Below are positions 33,191 to 42,226 of a DNA stretch of 64,000 nucleotides, piece after piece. The notes beneath the pieces are model-generated. The model worked only from the letters and a program-made list of their open reading frames with translations, had not been told where the DNA came from and ran no database searches. Source of the DNA: Turicibacter sp. (GTDB lineage Bacteria > Bacillota_I > Bacilli_A > MOL361 > Turicibacteraceae). The DNA is taken from positions 54,821-118,820 of the forward strand of contig WRAJ01000001.1 of assembly GCA_009780245.1 (NCBI GenBank). The letters are read 5' to 3'. Positions within the stretch are counted from its first letter, which is position 1. Each line of letters begins with the position of its first letter. The position numbers and the translations under genes were made by a program.

Positions 33191-34414
33191 ATGTCATTAG
33201 ATGTAAATGAGATTCGTGAAGATTTTGATATTTTGAAAGAACCTATGAATGGGAAACCTCTCGTTTATTTGGATAGTGCGGCGACGGCTTTGAAACCGAA
33301 GGTCGTGCTTGATAGGATGGCGCATTATAACACGAAAGCTTCGGCGAACGTGCATCGTGGGGTTTATCAGATTTCGAATGAGGCGACGCAGATGTACGAG
33401 GGTGCGCGCAAGACGGTGGCTGATTTTTTAGGCGCTGCCAGTGAGCGTGAGATTGTGTTTACGAAGGGTGCGACGTCGGCTTTGAATTTGGTGGCGATGA
33501 GTTACGGGTTGCATAACCTGAAGCCAGGCGATGAGATTTTAACGACGGAGCTGGAGCATCATAGTAGCTTTTTGCCGTGGCAGAACGTGGCAAAGGTGAC
33601 GGGTGCGGTTTTGAAATTTGTACCTTTGACTGAAGAAGGGCGTGTGACGGTAGAAAATGTTGAAGCTGCTGTAACCCCTCGTACAAAGGTGGTCGCTTTG
33701 AACCACGTTTCGAACGTCATGGGATTCATAACCCCGATAAAAGAAATCTGTGAAGTAGCCCATCGTGTTGGCGCGGTTGTAGTGGTTGATGCGGCTCAAT
33801 CGGCACCGCATATGAAGATAGACGTGCAGGCGTTAGGCTGTGATTTCTTGGCGATTACGGGTCATAAAATTTACGGTCCGACCGGGATCGGCGCACTTTA
33901 CGGCCGATTTGATTTGCTTAATGCGATGGCGCCGGTGGAGTTCGGCGGTGAGATGATCGATGTGGTTGATCTTGCGGGATCGACGTTTAAAGATGCGCCG
34001 TTCCGGTTCGAAGCGGGAACGCCTCCGATTGCGGGTGCGATTGGGCTGGCTGCTGCGATGGATTATCTGACGGGATTTGGTTGGGACGCGGTGCGCCAGC
34101 ATGAGCTAGCATTGCGTGACTATGCGATTTCTCAGTTAAGCCAGGTAGAAGGGTTGCAAATATTCAATCCAAAGACGGATACGGGCATTCTTAGTTTTAA
34201 TCTTGACATGGTTCATCCGCATGATATGGCGACGGTTTACGATGCGAACGGTATCTGTGTGAGAGCCGGGCATCATTGTGCGCAATTACTGATGCGATTT
34301 TTGAAACAGCCTGCGACGTTGCGGGCGACGTTTTCGATTTATAACACGCAGGCGGATGTGGATGCGTTGGTTCGGGCGACAATAGAAGGAAAGGAGACGT
34401 TTGATGTCTTCTAA
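33191..34414 (+). CDS. sufS: Cysteine desulfurase SufS
   Basis: A PLP enzyme that takes sulfur from cysteine as a persulfide for cluster assembly. 407 residues; the PLP Lys is in ITGHKIYGPTG and the active Cys in RAGHHCAQLLM, the group II (SufS) arrangement. ATG 33191 follows GGAGGTAGTACC. Its end overlaps sufU by 11 bases, as expected for the SufS-SufU pair. Confidence 0.95.
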   Translation: MSLDVNEIREDFDILKEPMNGKPLVYLDSAATALKPKVVLDRMAHYNTKASANVHRGVYQISNEATQMYEGARKTVADFLGAASEREIVFTKGATSALNLVAMSYGLHNLKPGDEILTTELEHHSSFLPWQNVAKVTGAVLKFVPLTEEGRVTVENVEAAVTPRTKVVALNHVSNVMGFITPIKEICEVAHRVGAVVVVDAAQSAPHMKIDVQALGCDFLAITGHKIYGPTGIGALYGRFDLLNAMAPVEFGGEMIDVVDLAGSTFKDAPFRFEAGTPPIAGAIGLAAAMDYLTGFGWDAVRQHELALRDYAISQLSQVEGLQIFNPKTDTGILSFNLDMVHPHDMATVYDANGICVRAGHHCAQLLMRFLKQPATLRATFSIYNTQADVDALVRATIEGKETFDVF

Positions 34415-34859
34415 TTTACAGAATTTATACCGACAAGTGATCATGGATCACTATAAAAATCCGCGGAATAAAGGTTTGATTGCCGACGCGGGTTATCAAG
34501 ATGTGCATTTGAAGAATCCGACGTGTGGGGACGATGTGACGATTTCGGTGAAAGCTAGCGGTGATGTGATTGACGATATTCGGCACGAGGGTGTCGGTTG
34601 TGCGATTTGTTGCTCGTCGGCTTCGGTAATGTCGGAGGTTTTGGTGGATAAGACGTTTGCTGAGGCTTTGCACATTACGGATAGTTTTTACGAGATTGTA
34701 AAGGGTGAAGACATCGCGGATGATTTAGATGAAGACGATATGGGCGATGCGATTGTTTATGCGGGCGTGTCGCAATTTCCGGCACGGATTAAGTGTGCGA
34801 CCATTGCATGGAAGGCGTTTGAGGAAGCGGTGGCTGAGGTGCGGAAGGCTAGAGATTAG
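34404..34859 (+). CDS. sufU: Zinc-dependent sulfurtransferase SufU
   Basis: Accepts persulfide sulfur from SufS and relays it to SufBCD. 151 residues; zinc/sulfur-transfer ligands are in NPTCGDD, GVGCAICCSSAS and RIKCATIAW, with the SufU-specific insertion relative to IscU. AAGGAG at 34391-34396 serves ATG 34404. It overlaps sufS. Confidence 0.95.
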   Translation: MSSNLQNLYRQVIMDHYKNPRNKGLIADAGYQDVHLKNPTCGDDVTISVKASGDVIDDIRHEGVGCAICCSSASVMSEVLVDKTFAEALHITDSFYEIVKGEDIADDLDEDDMGDAIVYAGVSQFPARIKCATIAWKAFEEAVAEVRKARD

Positions 34860-34869
34860 CTGATGCTCG

Positions 34870-34986
34870 GATCCCCTGAAACAGAAAAAATCGACCAAAC
34901 AGGGAACTTTTGCTGACATGGATTCCAATATCCTTGAAAAAGTCCCCCATAACGGAATGAAGCTGATCAAACAGGGGACTTTCGTG
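34870..34986. repeat. Tandem hairpins, family D (two units, about 72 bp period)
   Basis: Unit 1 spans about 34870-34911 (atcccctg ... cagggaactttt). Unit 2 spans 34937-34984, where AAAAGTCCCC pairs with GGGGACTTT. Both contain cgaccaaacaggg / tgatcaaacaggg. The array separates sufU from the HAD gene. The AAAAGTC...GACTTT ends resemble those of family B. Confidence 0.75.
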
Positions 34987-35033
34987 GGTGGTAGCTGTCT
35001 AGTCTTATGAAGTGAAGTAGGAGTTGTATCGTG

Positions 35034-35675
35034 ATGAATAAATATTCACATATTATCTGGGATTGGAATGGGACGCTTCTTGATGATGTTCAGCATTGCA
35101 TGGACGTGATGAACCGGATGCTCGAAAAGCGTGGCATGGCAATCATGCCAACCGTTTCAGATTATCACCGAGCATTTGTTTTTCCAGTTGTCCGTTATTA
35201 TGAAAATGTGGGCTTTGATTTTGAAAAAGAGTCCTTCGAAAGCTTAGCCATCGAATTTATCGCTGGTTATCATGCTGATAAAACGGGTCACTCACTTTTG
35301 CATCGTGGTGCGGAACAAACATTAAAAGCGTTGAATGAAAAAGGATTAACGCAAATTATTTTATCGGCTTCTAAGCAAGAGAATTTATTAGCACAAACGA
35401 AAGAATTTCCTATCGCACATTATTTTCACGACATGCTCGGTTTAACTGATATCTATGCAAAAAGCAAAATTGAAATCGGCCAAGATTACATGCAACGCAA
35501 CAGTGTGAAAAAAGCCCTGCTGATTGGCGATTCGGTTCACGATTACGAAGTAGCCACAGCGCTAGGTGCGGATTGTATCTTGGTTTCAAACGGGCACCAA
35601 AGCAAACAAGCGCTGCAAGCCTGTAGTGTACCAGTTGTTGATGACATTGCAGAAATTTTAGAGTTTATTAGTTAG
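35034..35675 (+). CDS. HAD superfamily hydrolase (phosphoglycolate phosphatase-like)
   Basis: 213 residues. HAD motif [10 protein letters not shown] (second acidic residue Asp of DxDxT replaced by Asn here: DWNGT), motif II LSASKQ, and motif [20 protein letters not shown]. The DWNGTLLD form is common in Gph-like phosphatases. The substrate is unknown. GTG 35031 and ATG 35034 are both possible after TAGGAG. It is inserted between sufU and sufB, ends 13 bases before sufB, and overlaps the sufB ribosome-binding site, so it is probably part of the suf transcript. Confidence 0.85.
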   Translation: MNKYSHIIWDWNGTLLDDVQHCMDVMNRMLEKRGMAIMPTVSDYHRAFVFPVVRYYENVGFDFEKESFESLAIEFIAGYHADKTGHSLLHRGAEQTLKALNEKGLTQIILSASKQENLLAQTKEFPIAHYFHDMLGLTDIYAKSKIEIGQDYMQRNSVKKALLIGDSVHDYEVATALGADCILVSNGHQSKQALQACSVPVVDDIAEILEFIS

Positions 35676-35688
35676 GAGGCCAGTCATT

Positions 35689-37116
35689 ATGGCAAAGGAA
35701 GCAGTTCAAGAGATGAACGAACAAATGAACGAAGTCGTCACGGATTATAAGTATGGCTTTGTCACTGAACATGAAAACATTAAAGACACAGGGAAAGGTC
35801 TAACAGAGGAGATCATCCGTGAAATTTCGGCGACTAAAAACGAACCAGCGTGGATGCTAGCGTTCCGTTTGAAAGCGTATGCTGAATTTTTGAAGCAGCC
35901 GATGCCAGAGTGGGGCCCTGATTTATCGGATGAGGTTGATTTTGAGGCGTACACGTATTACATTAAACCGTCTGAACGAACAGCTGCGAGTTGGGACGAT
36001 GTGCCTGAGAACATCAAGGAAACGTTTGATAAGCTCGGTATCCCGGAAGCGGAAGCGAAATACCTGTCAGGTGTGTCAACGCAATACGAGTCAGAAGTCG
36101 TTTACCACAATAATCAGAAAGAGCTCGAGGAGCAAGGGGTTATCTTCTTGGACACGGACTCAGCGTTGAAAGAATACCCTGATTTATTCAAGGAATATTT
36201 CAATAAAGTCGTGCCGTACACAGACAACAAATTCGCGGCGCTTAATGGGTCAGTCTGGTCGGGCGGGTCGTTCATATACGTTCCTAAAGGGGTTAAATTA
36301 AGCAAGCCCCTGCAGTCCTATTTCCGGATAAATTCAGAGTCGATGGGGCAGTTTGAGCGCACGTTGATCGTTGTAGATGACGGGGCGGATGTGCATTACG
36401 TTGAGGGGTGTACGGCGCCGATTTACTCGAAGAACTCGCTGCACTCGGCGGTTGTGGAAATCTACATTAAAAACGGCGGTCGCTGTCGCTATACGACGAT
36501 TCAAAACTGGTCAAATAACATCCTAAACCTCGTGACCAAGCGGGCGTTATGTGAAGACCATGCGCACATGGAGTGGATCGACGGCAATATCGGGTCAAAA
36601 ATTACCATGAAATACCCGGCATGTATTTTAAAAGGCGATTATGCAACCGGCACGACGATTTCAATCGCCTTTGCCGGGGCTGGTCAAATCCAAGATGCCG
36701 GTGCGAAGATGATTCACCTCGGTCGTAACACGTCTTCCACGATTGTATCTAAGTCATTGTCGCGCCAGGGTGGGAACGTTACCTACAGAGGCATTGTTGA
36801 GCACGGCAAAAATGCTACAGGAGCAAAGTCAAACATCGAATGCGATACGATCATTTTAGACGACATGTCGAAGTCGGATACGATCCCTTATAACGTGACG
36901 AAAAACGGTGAGATCGTGGTTCAGCACGAAGCGAAAGTCTCGAAAGTTTCTGAGGAGCAGTTATTCTATTTAATGAGCCGTGGCCTTTCGGAAGAGCAGG
37001 CGACGGAGATGATTATCATGGGATTCATTGAACCGTTTGCGAAGGAATTACCGATGGAGTATGCGGTTGAGTTAAACCAGTTATTGAAGCTGGAAATGGA
37101 AGGCTCGATTGGGTAA
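35689..37116 (+). CDS. sufB: Fe-S cluster assembly scaffold SufB
   Basis: Main scaffold subunit on which the nascent Fe-S cluster forms, 475 residues. Landmarks include [19 protein letters not shown], the conserved Cys in [27 protein letters not shown] (another conserved Cys), and [28 protein letters not shown] precedes ATG 35689. In most Bacilli sufB directly follows sufU; here a repeat and a HAD gene intervene. Confidence 0.96.
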   Translation: MAKEAVQEMNEQMNEVVTDYKYGFVTEHENIKDTGKGLTEEIIREISATKNEPAWMLAFRLKAYAEFLKQPMPEWGPDLSDEVDFEAYTYYIKPSERTAASWDDVPENIKETFDKLGIPEAEAKYLSGVSTQYESEVVYHNNQKELEEQGVIFLDTDSALKEYPDLFKEYFNKVVPYTDNKFAALNGSVWSGGSFIYVPKGVKLSKPLQSYFRINSESMGQFERTLIVVDDGADVHYVEGCTAPIYSKNSLHSAVVEIYIKNGGRCRYTTIQNWSNNILNLVTKRALCEDHAHMEWIDGNIGSKITMKYPACILKGDYATGTTISIAFAGAGQIQDAGAKMIHLGRNTSSTIVSKSLSRQGGNVTYRGIVEHGKNATGAKSNIECDTIILDDMSKSDTIPYNVTKNGEIVVQHEAKVSKVSEEQLFYLMSRGLSEEQATEMIIMGFIEPFAKELPMEYAVELNQLLKLEMEGSIG

Positions 37117-37142
37117 AATAAATGTAAGCGGTGGGAATGCGG

Positions 37143-37170
37143 CAATCGAAGTGAAAGCTTCGATTTTTTC
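37143..37170 (+). terminator. Terminator of the suf operon
   Basis: AATCGAAG (37144-37151) / CTTCGATT (37158-37165) followed by TTTTTC. Confidence 0.88.
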
Positions 37171-37199
37171 TTGCATTTTTTTCAATTTCTGAGTATAAT
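37171..37199 (+). promoter_or_regulatory. Promoter of the thr genes
   Basis: TTGCAT (37171-37176), 17 bases, TATAAT (37194-37199). No T-box or obvious attenuator is visible before thrC. Confidence 0.8.
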
Positions 37200-37246
37200 G
37201 TTATAAATTTACCTATTTTTTCAATTCCAAAGGGAGGCAACATTGT

Positions 37247-38554
37247 ATGCAATATTTCAGCACAAGAGATCCACAGAAGAAGACCATTTCAGCGTCAGAG
37301 GCCATTGTTAAGGGGTTGGCTCCAGACGGGGGGTTATACGTACCAACGGCATTTCCATCGCTCACTGATTTTATCGGGAAGCCGTACAACGAGCTGGCCC
37401 TAGAAGTGCTTAAACGTTACCTCACCGATTTCTCAGAAGCGGAACTCGCGACGTGTATCGAGCAGGCATACAAAAAATATAACCCGGTGAAGCTAAATGG
37501 CCATTATTTAGAGCTTTTCCATGGCGCAACGCTCGCATTTAAAGACGTTGCTTTGCAGTTGTTCCCTTATCTCCTGACGACCGCTCTAGCGAAAAATAAC
37601 GTTGATAAAACGGCGGTCATCCTTGCAGCAACTTCTGGCGATACCGGTTCAGCGGTGCTTTCTGGCATTGCAGATGTCCCGAAAACGAAGGCGATTGTCT
37701 TCTACCCGGAAAACGGCGTGAGCTCAGTTCAGCGTCTTCAAATGACGACGAAAACCGGTGACAATGTGCACGTCTTTGGCATCAAAGGGAATTTTGACGA
37801 CGCACAGACCGGCGTGAAAGAAATCTTTTCGGACGATACCTTTAAAAACCAATTTTCCGACGACTATTTCTTCACGTCTGCTAATTCCATCAACTTGGGT
37901 CGCTTATTGCCGCAAGTCGTGTATTACTTTTATTGTTACTCCCAATTAGTTGAACAAGGAAAAGTCGCCCGCGATGAAAAAGTCAATTTTGTGGTTCCGA
38001 CCGGGAATTTTGGAAACATTCTTGCCGGGTATTACGCGAAGCAAATGGGATTGCCAATTCACAAATTGATTTGTGCGACGAATAAAAATGACGTGCTGGA
38101 TGAGTTTTTCAAGACGGGCGTTTATAATCATGAAGGTCGTGATTTCCATTTAACATTGTCGCCGTCGATGGATATTTTGATTTCGAGTAATCTGGAGCGC
38201 CTGACTTACGAGGACCGTGATTTGTCGTTGTTCGATTCGGGAAGCGCAACGGACGATGAGACGATGGCGACGATTAAAGCCGTCTATGAAACCGACGGCT
38301 ATCTGCTCGATCCGCATACGGCAGTGGCGAAGTACGTCTATGACCAGTATCGAGCGAAAACCGGGGACGAGACGTTCACCGTCATCGTTTCAACGGCGGC
38401 TCCGCATAAGTTTCCGGAAGCTGTTGCGTGTGCGGTTGGGGAGAATCAATTAACGGATGTGCCGGAGCAGATTGCTGATTTGGACCAGTTGCCAGTGCTG
38501 CATCCGGGTGTTGTGGACGATTTGAAGGCGGCGGTTGCGGGGGTGTTGGGATGA
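37247..38554 (+). CDS. thrC: Threonine synthase
   Basis: Final step of threonine synthesis: O-phosphohomoserine to threonine with PLP. At 435 residues it is the longer, E. coli-like class. Landmarks: LAPDGGLYVP, PLP Lys in FHGATLAFKDVALQ, AATSGDTGSAV, SANSINLGRLLPQ, FVVPTGNFGN. GGGAGGCAACATT precedes ATG 37247. Its last four bases overlap the start of thrB (ATGA), indicating coupling. Confidence 0.95.
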   Translation: MQYFSTRDPQKKTISASEAIVKGLAPDGGLYVPTAFPSLTDFIGKPYNELALEVLKRYLTDFSEAELATCIEQAYKKYNPVKLNGHYLELFHGATLAFKDVALQLFPYLLTTALAKNNVDKTAVILAATSGDTGSAVLSGIADVPKTKAIVFYPENGVSSVQRLQMTTKTGDNVHVFGIKGNFDDAQTGVKEIFSDDTFKNQFSDDYFFTSANSINLGRLLPQVVYYFYCYSQLVEQGKVARDEKVNFVVPTGNFGNILAGYYAKQMGLPIHKLICATNKNDVLDEFFKTGVYNHEGRDFHLTLSPSMDILISSNLERLTYEDRDLSLFDSGSATDDETMATIKAVYETDGYLLDPHTAVAKYVYDQYRAKTGDETFTVIVSTAAPHKFPEAVACAVGENQLTDVPEQIADLDQLPVLHPGVVDDLKAAVAGVLG

Positions 38555-39408
38555 AAATTCGGGTGCCAGCAACGAGCGCGAACGTAGGCTGTGGGTTTGA
38601 CTCGCTTGGCTTTGCGGTTAATTTATACTTGGAGGTCGAAGTATTAGCGGAAGCAGACGCATGGGAAGTCATCCATGATTTAGGCCCGGATATCCCGAGT
38701 GATGCGAGTAATTTAATTGTTTCAACAGCTTTAAAGATTGTGCCCGACCTGAAGCCGCAGGTTTTGCGGGTGACGAATGAAGTGCCCGTTGAGCGCGGGC
38801 TAGGCAGTAGCTCGACGGCGTTGGTGGCTGGGATTGAATTGGCGTATCGCCTCGGGGGCATGTCTTTGACGCTTGACGAGAAACTGCAGATTGCTTGCGA
38901 GGCTGAGGGGCATCCTGATAATGTGGCTCCGGCGATATTGGGTGGCTTTGTAGCAGCTTTTTACCACGAGGGGACGTTGTCGTATGTGAAACTTGACCTT
39001 GCGGAAGTGGGGTTGGTGGCGTTTGTCCCGGATAGGAAGATGTCGACGCAAGCGATGCGCCAGGTTTTGCCAGCTGAGCTGCCGTATGGCGAGGCTGTGC
39101 GGGCATCGGCGATTGCCAATACGATGATTGCGCATTTGGCGTCTGGGAATTACACGGAAGCTGGGAAGTTGATCGAAAGTGACCGGTTGCATGAGCCTTA
39201 TCGGGCGCAGCTTCTTCCTGAGCTGGCTGAAGTACGTGTTTTGGCTCGCGGGTTTGGGGCTTATGCGACTTACCTGAGCGGGGCGGGCTCAACGATTATG
39301 ACGATGTTGCCAGTAGATAGAGTTGCAGCGCTAGTAACAGAGCTAAACAAGATGGACGATGCGACGGTGTTGCCGTTGCGGATGGTTTTAGAGGGTGCGC
39401 ATGGATAG
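38551..39408 (+). CDS. thrB: Homoserine kinase
   Basis: A GHMP kinase converting homoserine to O-phosphohomoserine, 285 residues. VPATSANVGCGFDSLGFAVNL is the ThrB N-terminal signature, and the GHMP ATP loop is VERGLGSSSTALVAG. A C-terminal GHMP motif YLSGAGSTIMTM is present. It overlaps thrC by four bases. The fused aspartate kinase gene follows after a four-hairpin array. Confidence 0.95.
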   Translation: MKIRVPATSANVGCGFDSLGFAVNLYLEVEVLAEADAWEVIHDLGPDIPSDASNLIVSTALKIVPDLKPQVLRVTNEVPVERGLGSSSTALVAGIELAYRLGGMSLTLDEKLQIACEAEGHPDNVAPAILGGFVAAFYHEGTLSYVKLDLAEVGLVAFVPDRKMSTQAMRQVLPAELPYGEAVRASAIANTMIAHLASGNYTEAGKLIESDRLHEPYRAQLLPELAEVRVLARGFGAYATYLSGAGSTIMTMLPVDRVAALVTELNKMDDATVLPLRMVLEGAHG

Positions 39409-39418
39409 CTTGAATTGA

Positions 39419-39648
39419 GAAAAGTCACAAAATTATTGATTTATGAGATTTCATGACTTTTCAGAGGTGATTTGAGCTTGGAAAAGTCACAGAATTATTG
39501 ATTCACGAGATTTCATGACTTTTCAGAGGTGATTTGGGCTTAAAAAAGTCACAGAATTGCTGATTTACGAGATTTCATGACTTTTCAGAGGTGATTTGAG
39601 CTTGAAAAAGTCACAGAATCGTTGATTTACGAGATTTCATGACTTTTC
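39419..39648. repeat. Tandem hairpin array, family B (four units, 62 bp period)
   Basis: This fills the 326-base gap between thrB and the fused ThrA gene. Stems AAAAGTCA at 39420, 39482, 39544 and 39606 (exact 62 bp steps) pair with TGACTTTTC at 39454, 39516, 39578 and 39640. The 26-base loops are nearly invariant, with the motif gatttaygagatttca. A constant linker of about 18 bases (agaggtgatttgrgctt) follows each of the first three units. The units are much more alike than those of family A, suggesting recent expansion or homogenisation. Confidence 0.93.
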
Positions 39649-39734
39649 ACTGTCACCAAGGTTTTTGAAAAGCCAGAAATAGGTTGGACTTTGGTTTTAG
39701 ATGGGGCACACGAAGAATAAGAGGAGTGGGCGAG

Positions 39735-42161
39735 ATGAAGGTGTTAAAGTTTGGTGGTTCGTCGTTAGCAACGGCTGAGAATATTTTGAAGGTGAAGCAA
39801 ATTGTGGAGTCGGATGCGGCTTGCAAGTTTGTCGTGGTTTCGGCGATGGGCGGGGTGACGGATGATTTGATCAAGGTGACGGATCTGGCGACGGAGGGGC
39901 ACGATGATTTTCATGACCTCACGCAACAGATTGCGAATCGTCACGTGGATGCTGTTTCAATGCTCGTTCCGGATGCGCTGAAGACGGCAACGCTTGAGAA
40001 AATGGAATCGATGTTTTCAGAGCTGGAATCTTATTTAGAGGCGGTTCATTTTATCGGTGAAGCGAGTCCGAAGGCGCGGGCTTATATTGTGAGTTTTGGT
40101 GAGCGGTTGAGTTCGTTGCTCGTTAGTCTAGTCATTGACAACGCAGAACTAGTAGACACCAGAGACATCATTAAAACCACAGGCGACTACGAAAAAGGGC
40201 AGGTTGATTTCGCAGAGACGAATCAAAACTGTCAAGCGATGCTAAGCAAAGTGAAAAACCGCGCCGTGTTCCCGGGCTTTATCGCGGGCAACGAAAAAGG
40301 CGAAACGACAACGCTTGGGCGTGGTGGCTCGGATTACACGGCTTCGATCGTCGGGGCAGGCATAAAAGCAGATGTCGTTGAAATCTGGACGGACGTGGAC
40401 GGCTTTTTAACGGCCGACCCAAGAAAAGTGAAACCGGCTTTCCCGATTGAGCACTTAAGCTTTTCCGAAGTCTTTGAACTAGCGACATTCGGTGCCAAGG
40501 TTCTTTACCCACCGGCCGTCAAGCCACTCTTTGATGCGAACATCGAGATGCTGATCAAAAACACGCTAAACGCAAAAGCACCAGGCACGCGCGTCACGGT
40601 AGAACCTTGCCCATCTGCGGGGATCAAGGGCATCACTTCGATCGACGACGTCCTCCTCCTCACGTTATACGGGTTCGGCATCGGCAGCACAGCCGGTATC
40701 CTAAAGCGCCTATTCACGACGTTAGCAGATGCGGACGTCTCGGTCATCCTCGTTTCACAGGTAGCGTCGGAGCAAAGCATCACCTTTGCCATCGCACCAG
40801 AAGACCGCGAAAAAGCAGAAGCCGCGATCAATGAGAACTTTCAACTAGAAATGGCACAAAAAACAGCCGTCCTCAACGATGAAACGGACATGTCGGCGAT
40901 TGCTGTGATCGGTGAAAACATGCGCTCTGTGCCCGGTGCGGCTGGCAAGTTTTTCGGCTCATTAGGGAAGAACGGGGTCAACGTTTCGGCCATCGCCCAG
41001 GGCTCATCGGAACTCAACATCTCGGCGGTTGTCAAAAAATCAGACCTGCATAAAGCGCTGAACGTGGCGCACGAAATTTTCTTCCTGGCCAACCGCAAAA
41101 AAATCAACATTTTCCTCGCGGGCATCGGAACCGTCGGCGGCCGACTCGCGCGTCAATTAGAAGCACAATACAAAGCCCTCTTCGCTAGCCACGGACTCGA
41201 CCTCTGCTTAGTCGGCGTGATGAACTCAACCGCCATGCTATTTGATATCGACGGCATCGGCTTTACCGACTTAAGAGCAAAATTAACCATGTCCGGCGAA
41301 CCCCTTAGCGTGGACGGCTTCGCCGCAAAAATCCTCGAACTCAACCTCAGAAACAGTGTCTTTATTGATGCAACCGCCACCGCAGAGGTGTCCGACTTAT
41401 ACGAAGGGCTGTTAAAAAATTACGTCTCGGTCATTACCGCGAACAAAATCGCGACTTCTGACACGTACGCCCGCTTTAAAGAATTGAAGAAATTATCAAG
41501 CGTTCGAGGCGTTAAATTCCTGTACGAGACGAACGTTGGTGCCGGGCTTCCGATTATCCACACACTCGAAGACCTCGTCCTATCCGGGGATAAAGTCACG
41601 AAAATCGAGGCGGTCTTATCCGGGACGCTGAATTTCATCTTCAACACCCTGTCAGAAGACATCCCGCTTAGTCAAACGATTGGCATGGCCCGCGACGCTG
41701 GTTACGCCGAGCCGGATCCACGTATTGACTTATCCGGCGTGGACGTGATGCGAAAAATCCTCATCCTCGCGCGCGTTGCGGGTTATAAACTGGAAGCCGA
41801 GGAAGTCGAAGTCGAAAAATTCTTACCGGCCGCTTGTTTTGAAGCACCGTCGATCGAAGCTTTCTTTGAGGAAGTGAAGCACAACGTGGACGCTGATTTT
41901 GAAGCGAAGCGCCAGTTGCTCGCGGCGGCGGGTAAAAAGTGGCGCTTTGTCGCCACGTTTGAAAAGGGCAAAGCGAGTGTCAACTTGATTGAAGTGGATG
42001 CGGAACACCCGTTTTATCAGTTGCAAGGAACGGATAACGTGGTGACCATTCACACCGAGCGTTATCACGAGCAACCACTCATTATCAAAGGTCCTGGTGC
42101 CGGTTCAGAAGTAACCGCGATGGGCGTCTTTGGTGATTTGATTCGGTTAGCCAATCTATAG
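39735..42161 (+). CDS. thrA: Bifunctional aspartate kinase / homoserine dehydrogenase (fused ThrA type)
   Basis: 808 residues. Aspartate kinase domain (VLKFGGSSLATAENI, TTLGRGGSDYTASIVG), two ACT-type regulatory stretches at about 310-450 (LYGFGIGSTAGILKRL; VIGENMRSVPGAAGKFF), then an NAD(P)-linked homoserine dehydrogenase domain (IFLAGIGTVGGRLARQL, ANKIATSD, YETNVGAGLPIIHTLEDLVLSGD). The enzyme catalyses the first and third steps towards threonine. The fusion is typical of Gammaproteobacteria and Bacteroidetes and uncommon in Bacilli. GAGGAG at 39721-39726 fits ATG 39735. Codon choice shifts sharply near 40,130. Confidence 0.93.
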   Translation: MKVLKFGGSSLATAENILKVKQIVESDAACKFVVVSAMGGVTDDLIKVTDLATEGHDDFHDLTQQIANRHVDAVSMLVPDALKTATLEKMESMFSELESYLEAVHFIGEASPKARAYIVSFGERLSSLLVSLVIDNAELVDTRDIIKTTGDYEKGQVDFAETNQNCQAMLSKVKNRAVFPGFIAGNEKGETTTLGRGGSDYTASIVGAGIKADVVEIWTDVDGFLTADPRKVKPAFPIEHLSFSEVFELATFGAKVLYPPAVKPLFDANIEMLIKNTLNAKAPGTRVTVEPCPSAGIKGITSIDDVLLLTLYGFGIGSTAGILKRLFTTLADADVSVILVSQVASEQSITFAIAPEDREKAEAAINENFQLEMAQKTAVLNDETDMSAIAVIGENMRSVPGAAGKFFGSLGKNGVNVSAIAQGSSELNISAVVKKSDLHKALNVAHEIFFLANRKKINIFLAGIGTVGGRLARQLEAQYKALFASHGLDLCLVGVMNSTAMLFDIDGIGFTDLRAKLTMSGEPLSVDGFAAKILELNLRNSVFIDATATAEVSDLYEGLLKNYVSVITANKIATSDTYARFKELKKLSSVRGVKFLYETNVGAGLPIIHTLEDLVLSGDKVTKIEAVLSGTLNFIFNTLSEDIPLSQTIGMARDAGYAEPDPRIDLSGVDVMRKILILARVAGYKLEAEEVEVEKFLPAACFEAPSIEAFFEEVKHNVDADFEAKRQLLAAAGKKWRFVATFEKGKASVNLIEVDAEHPFYQLQGTDNVVTIHTERYHEQPLIIKGPGAGSEVTAMGVFGDLIRLANL

Positions 42162-42184
42162 GGTGACATCACATTTAACCAAAT

Positions 42185-42214
42185 AAAAAAAACGACCTAG
42201 TAAGTCGTTTTTTT
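42185..42214. terminator. Bidirectional terminator between thrA and degV 1
   Basis: AAAAAAACGAC pairs with GTCGTTTTTTT around CTAGTAA. Confidence 0.92.
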
Positions 42215-42226
42215 GCTAGAAAATAA

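Noticed and set aside
39419..39648. Array B as ordinary rho-independent terminators
   Set aside because: Four T at the stem end is short, loops are 26 bases and conserved, and four identical units with exact spacing are not expected of terminators. Partial termination is not excluded.
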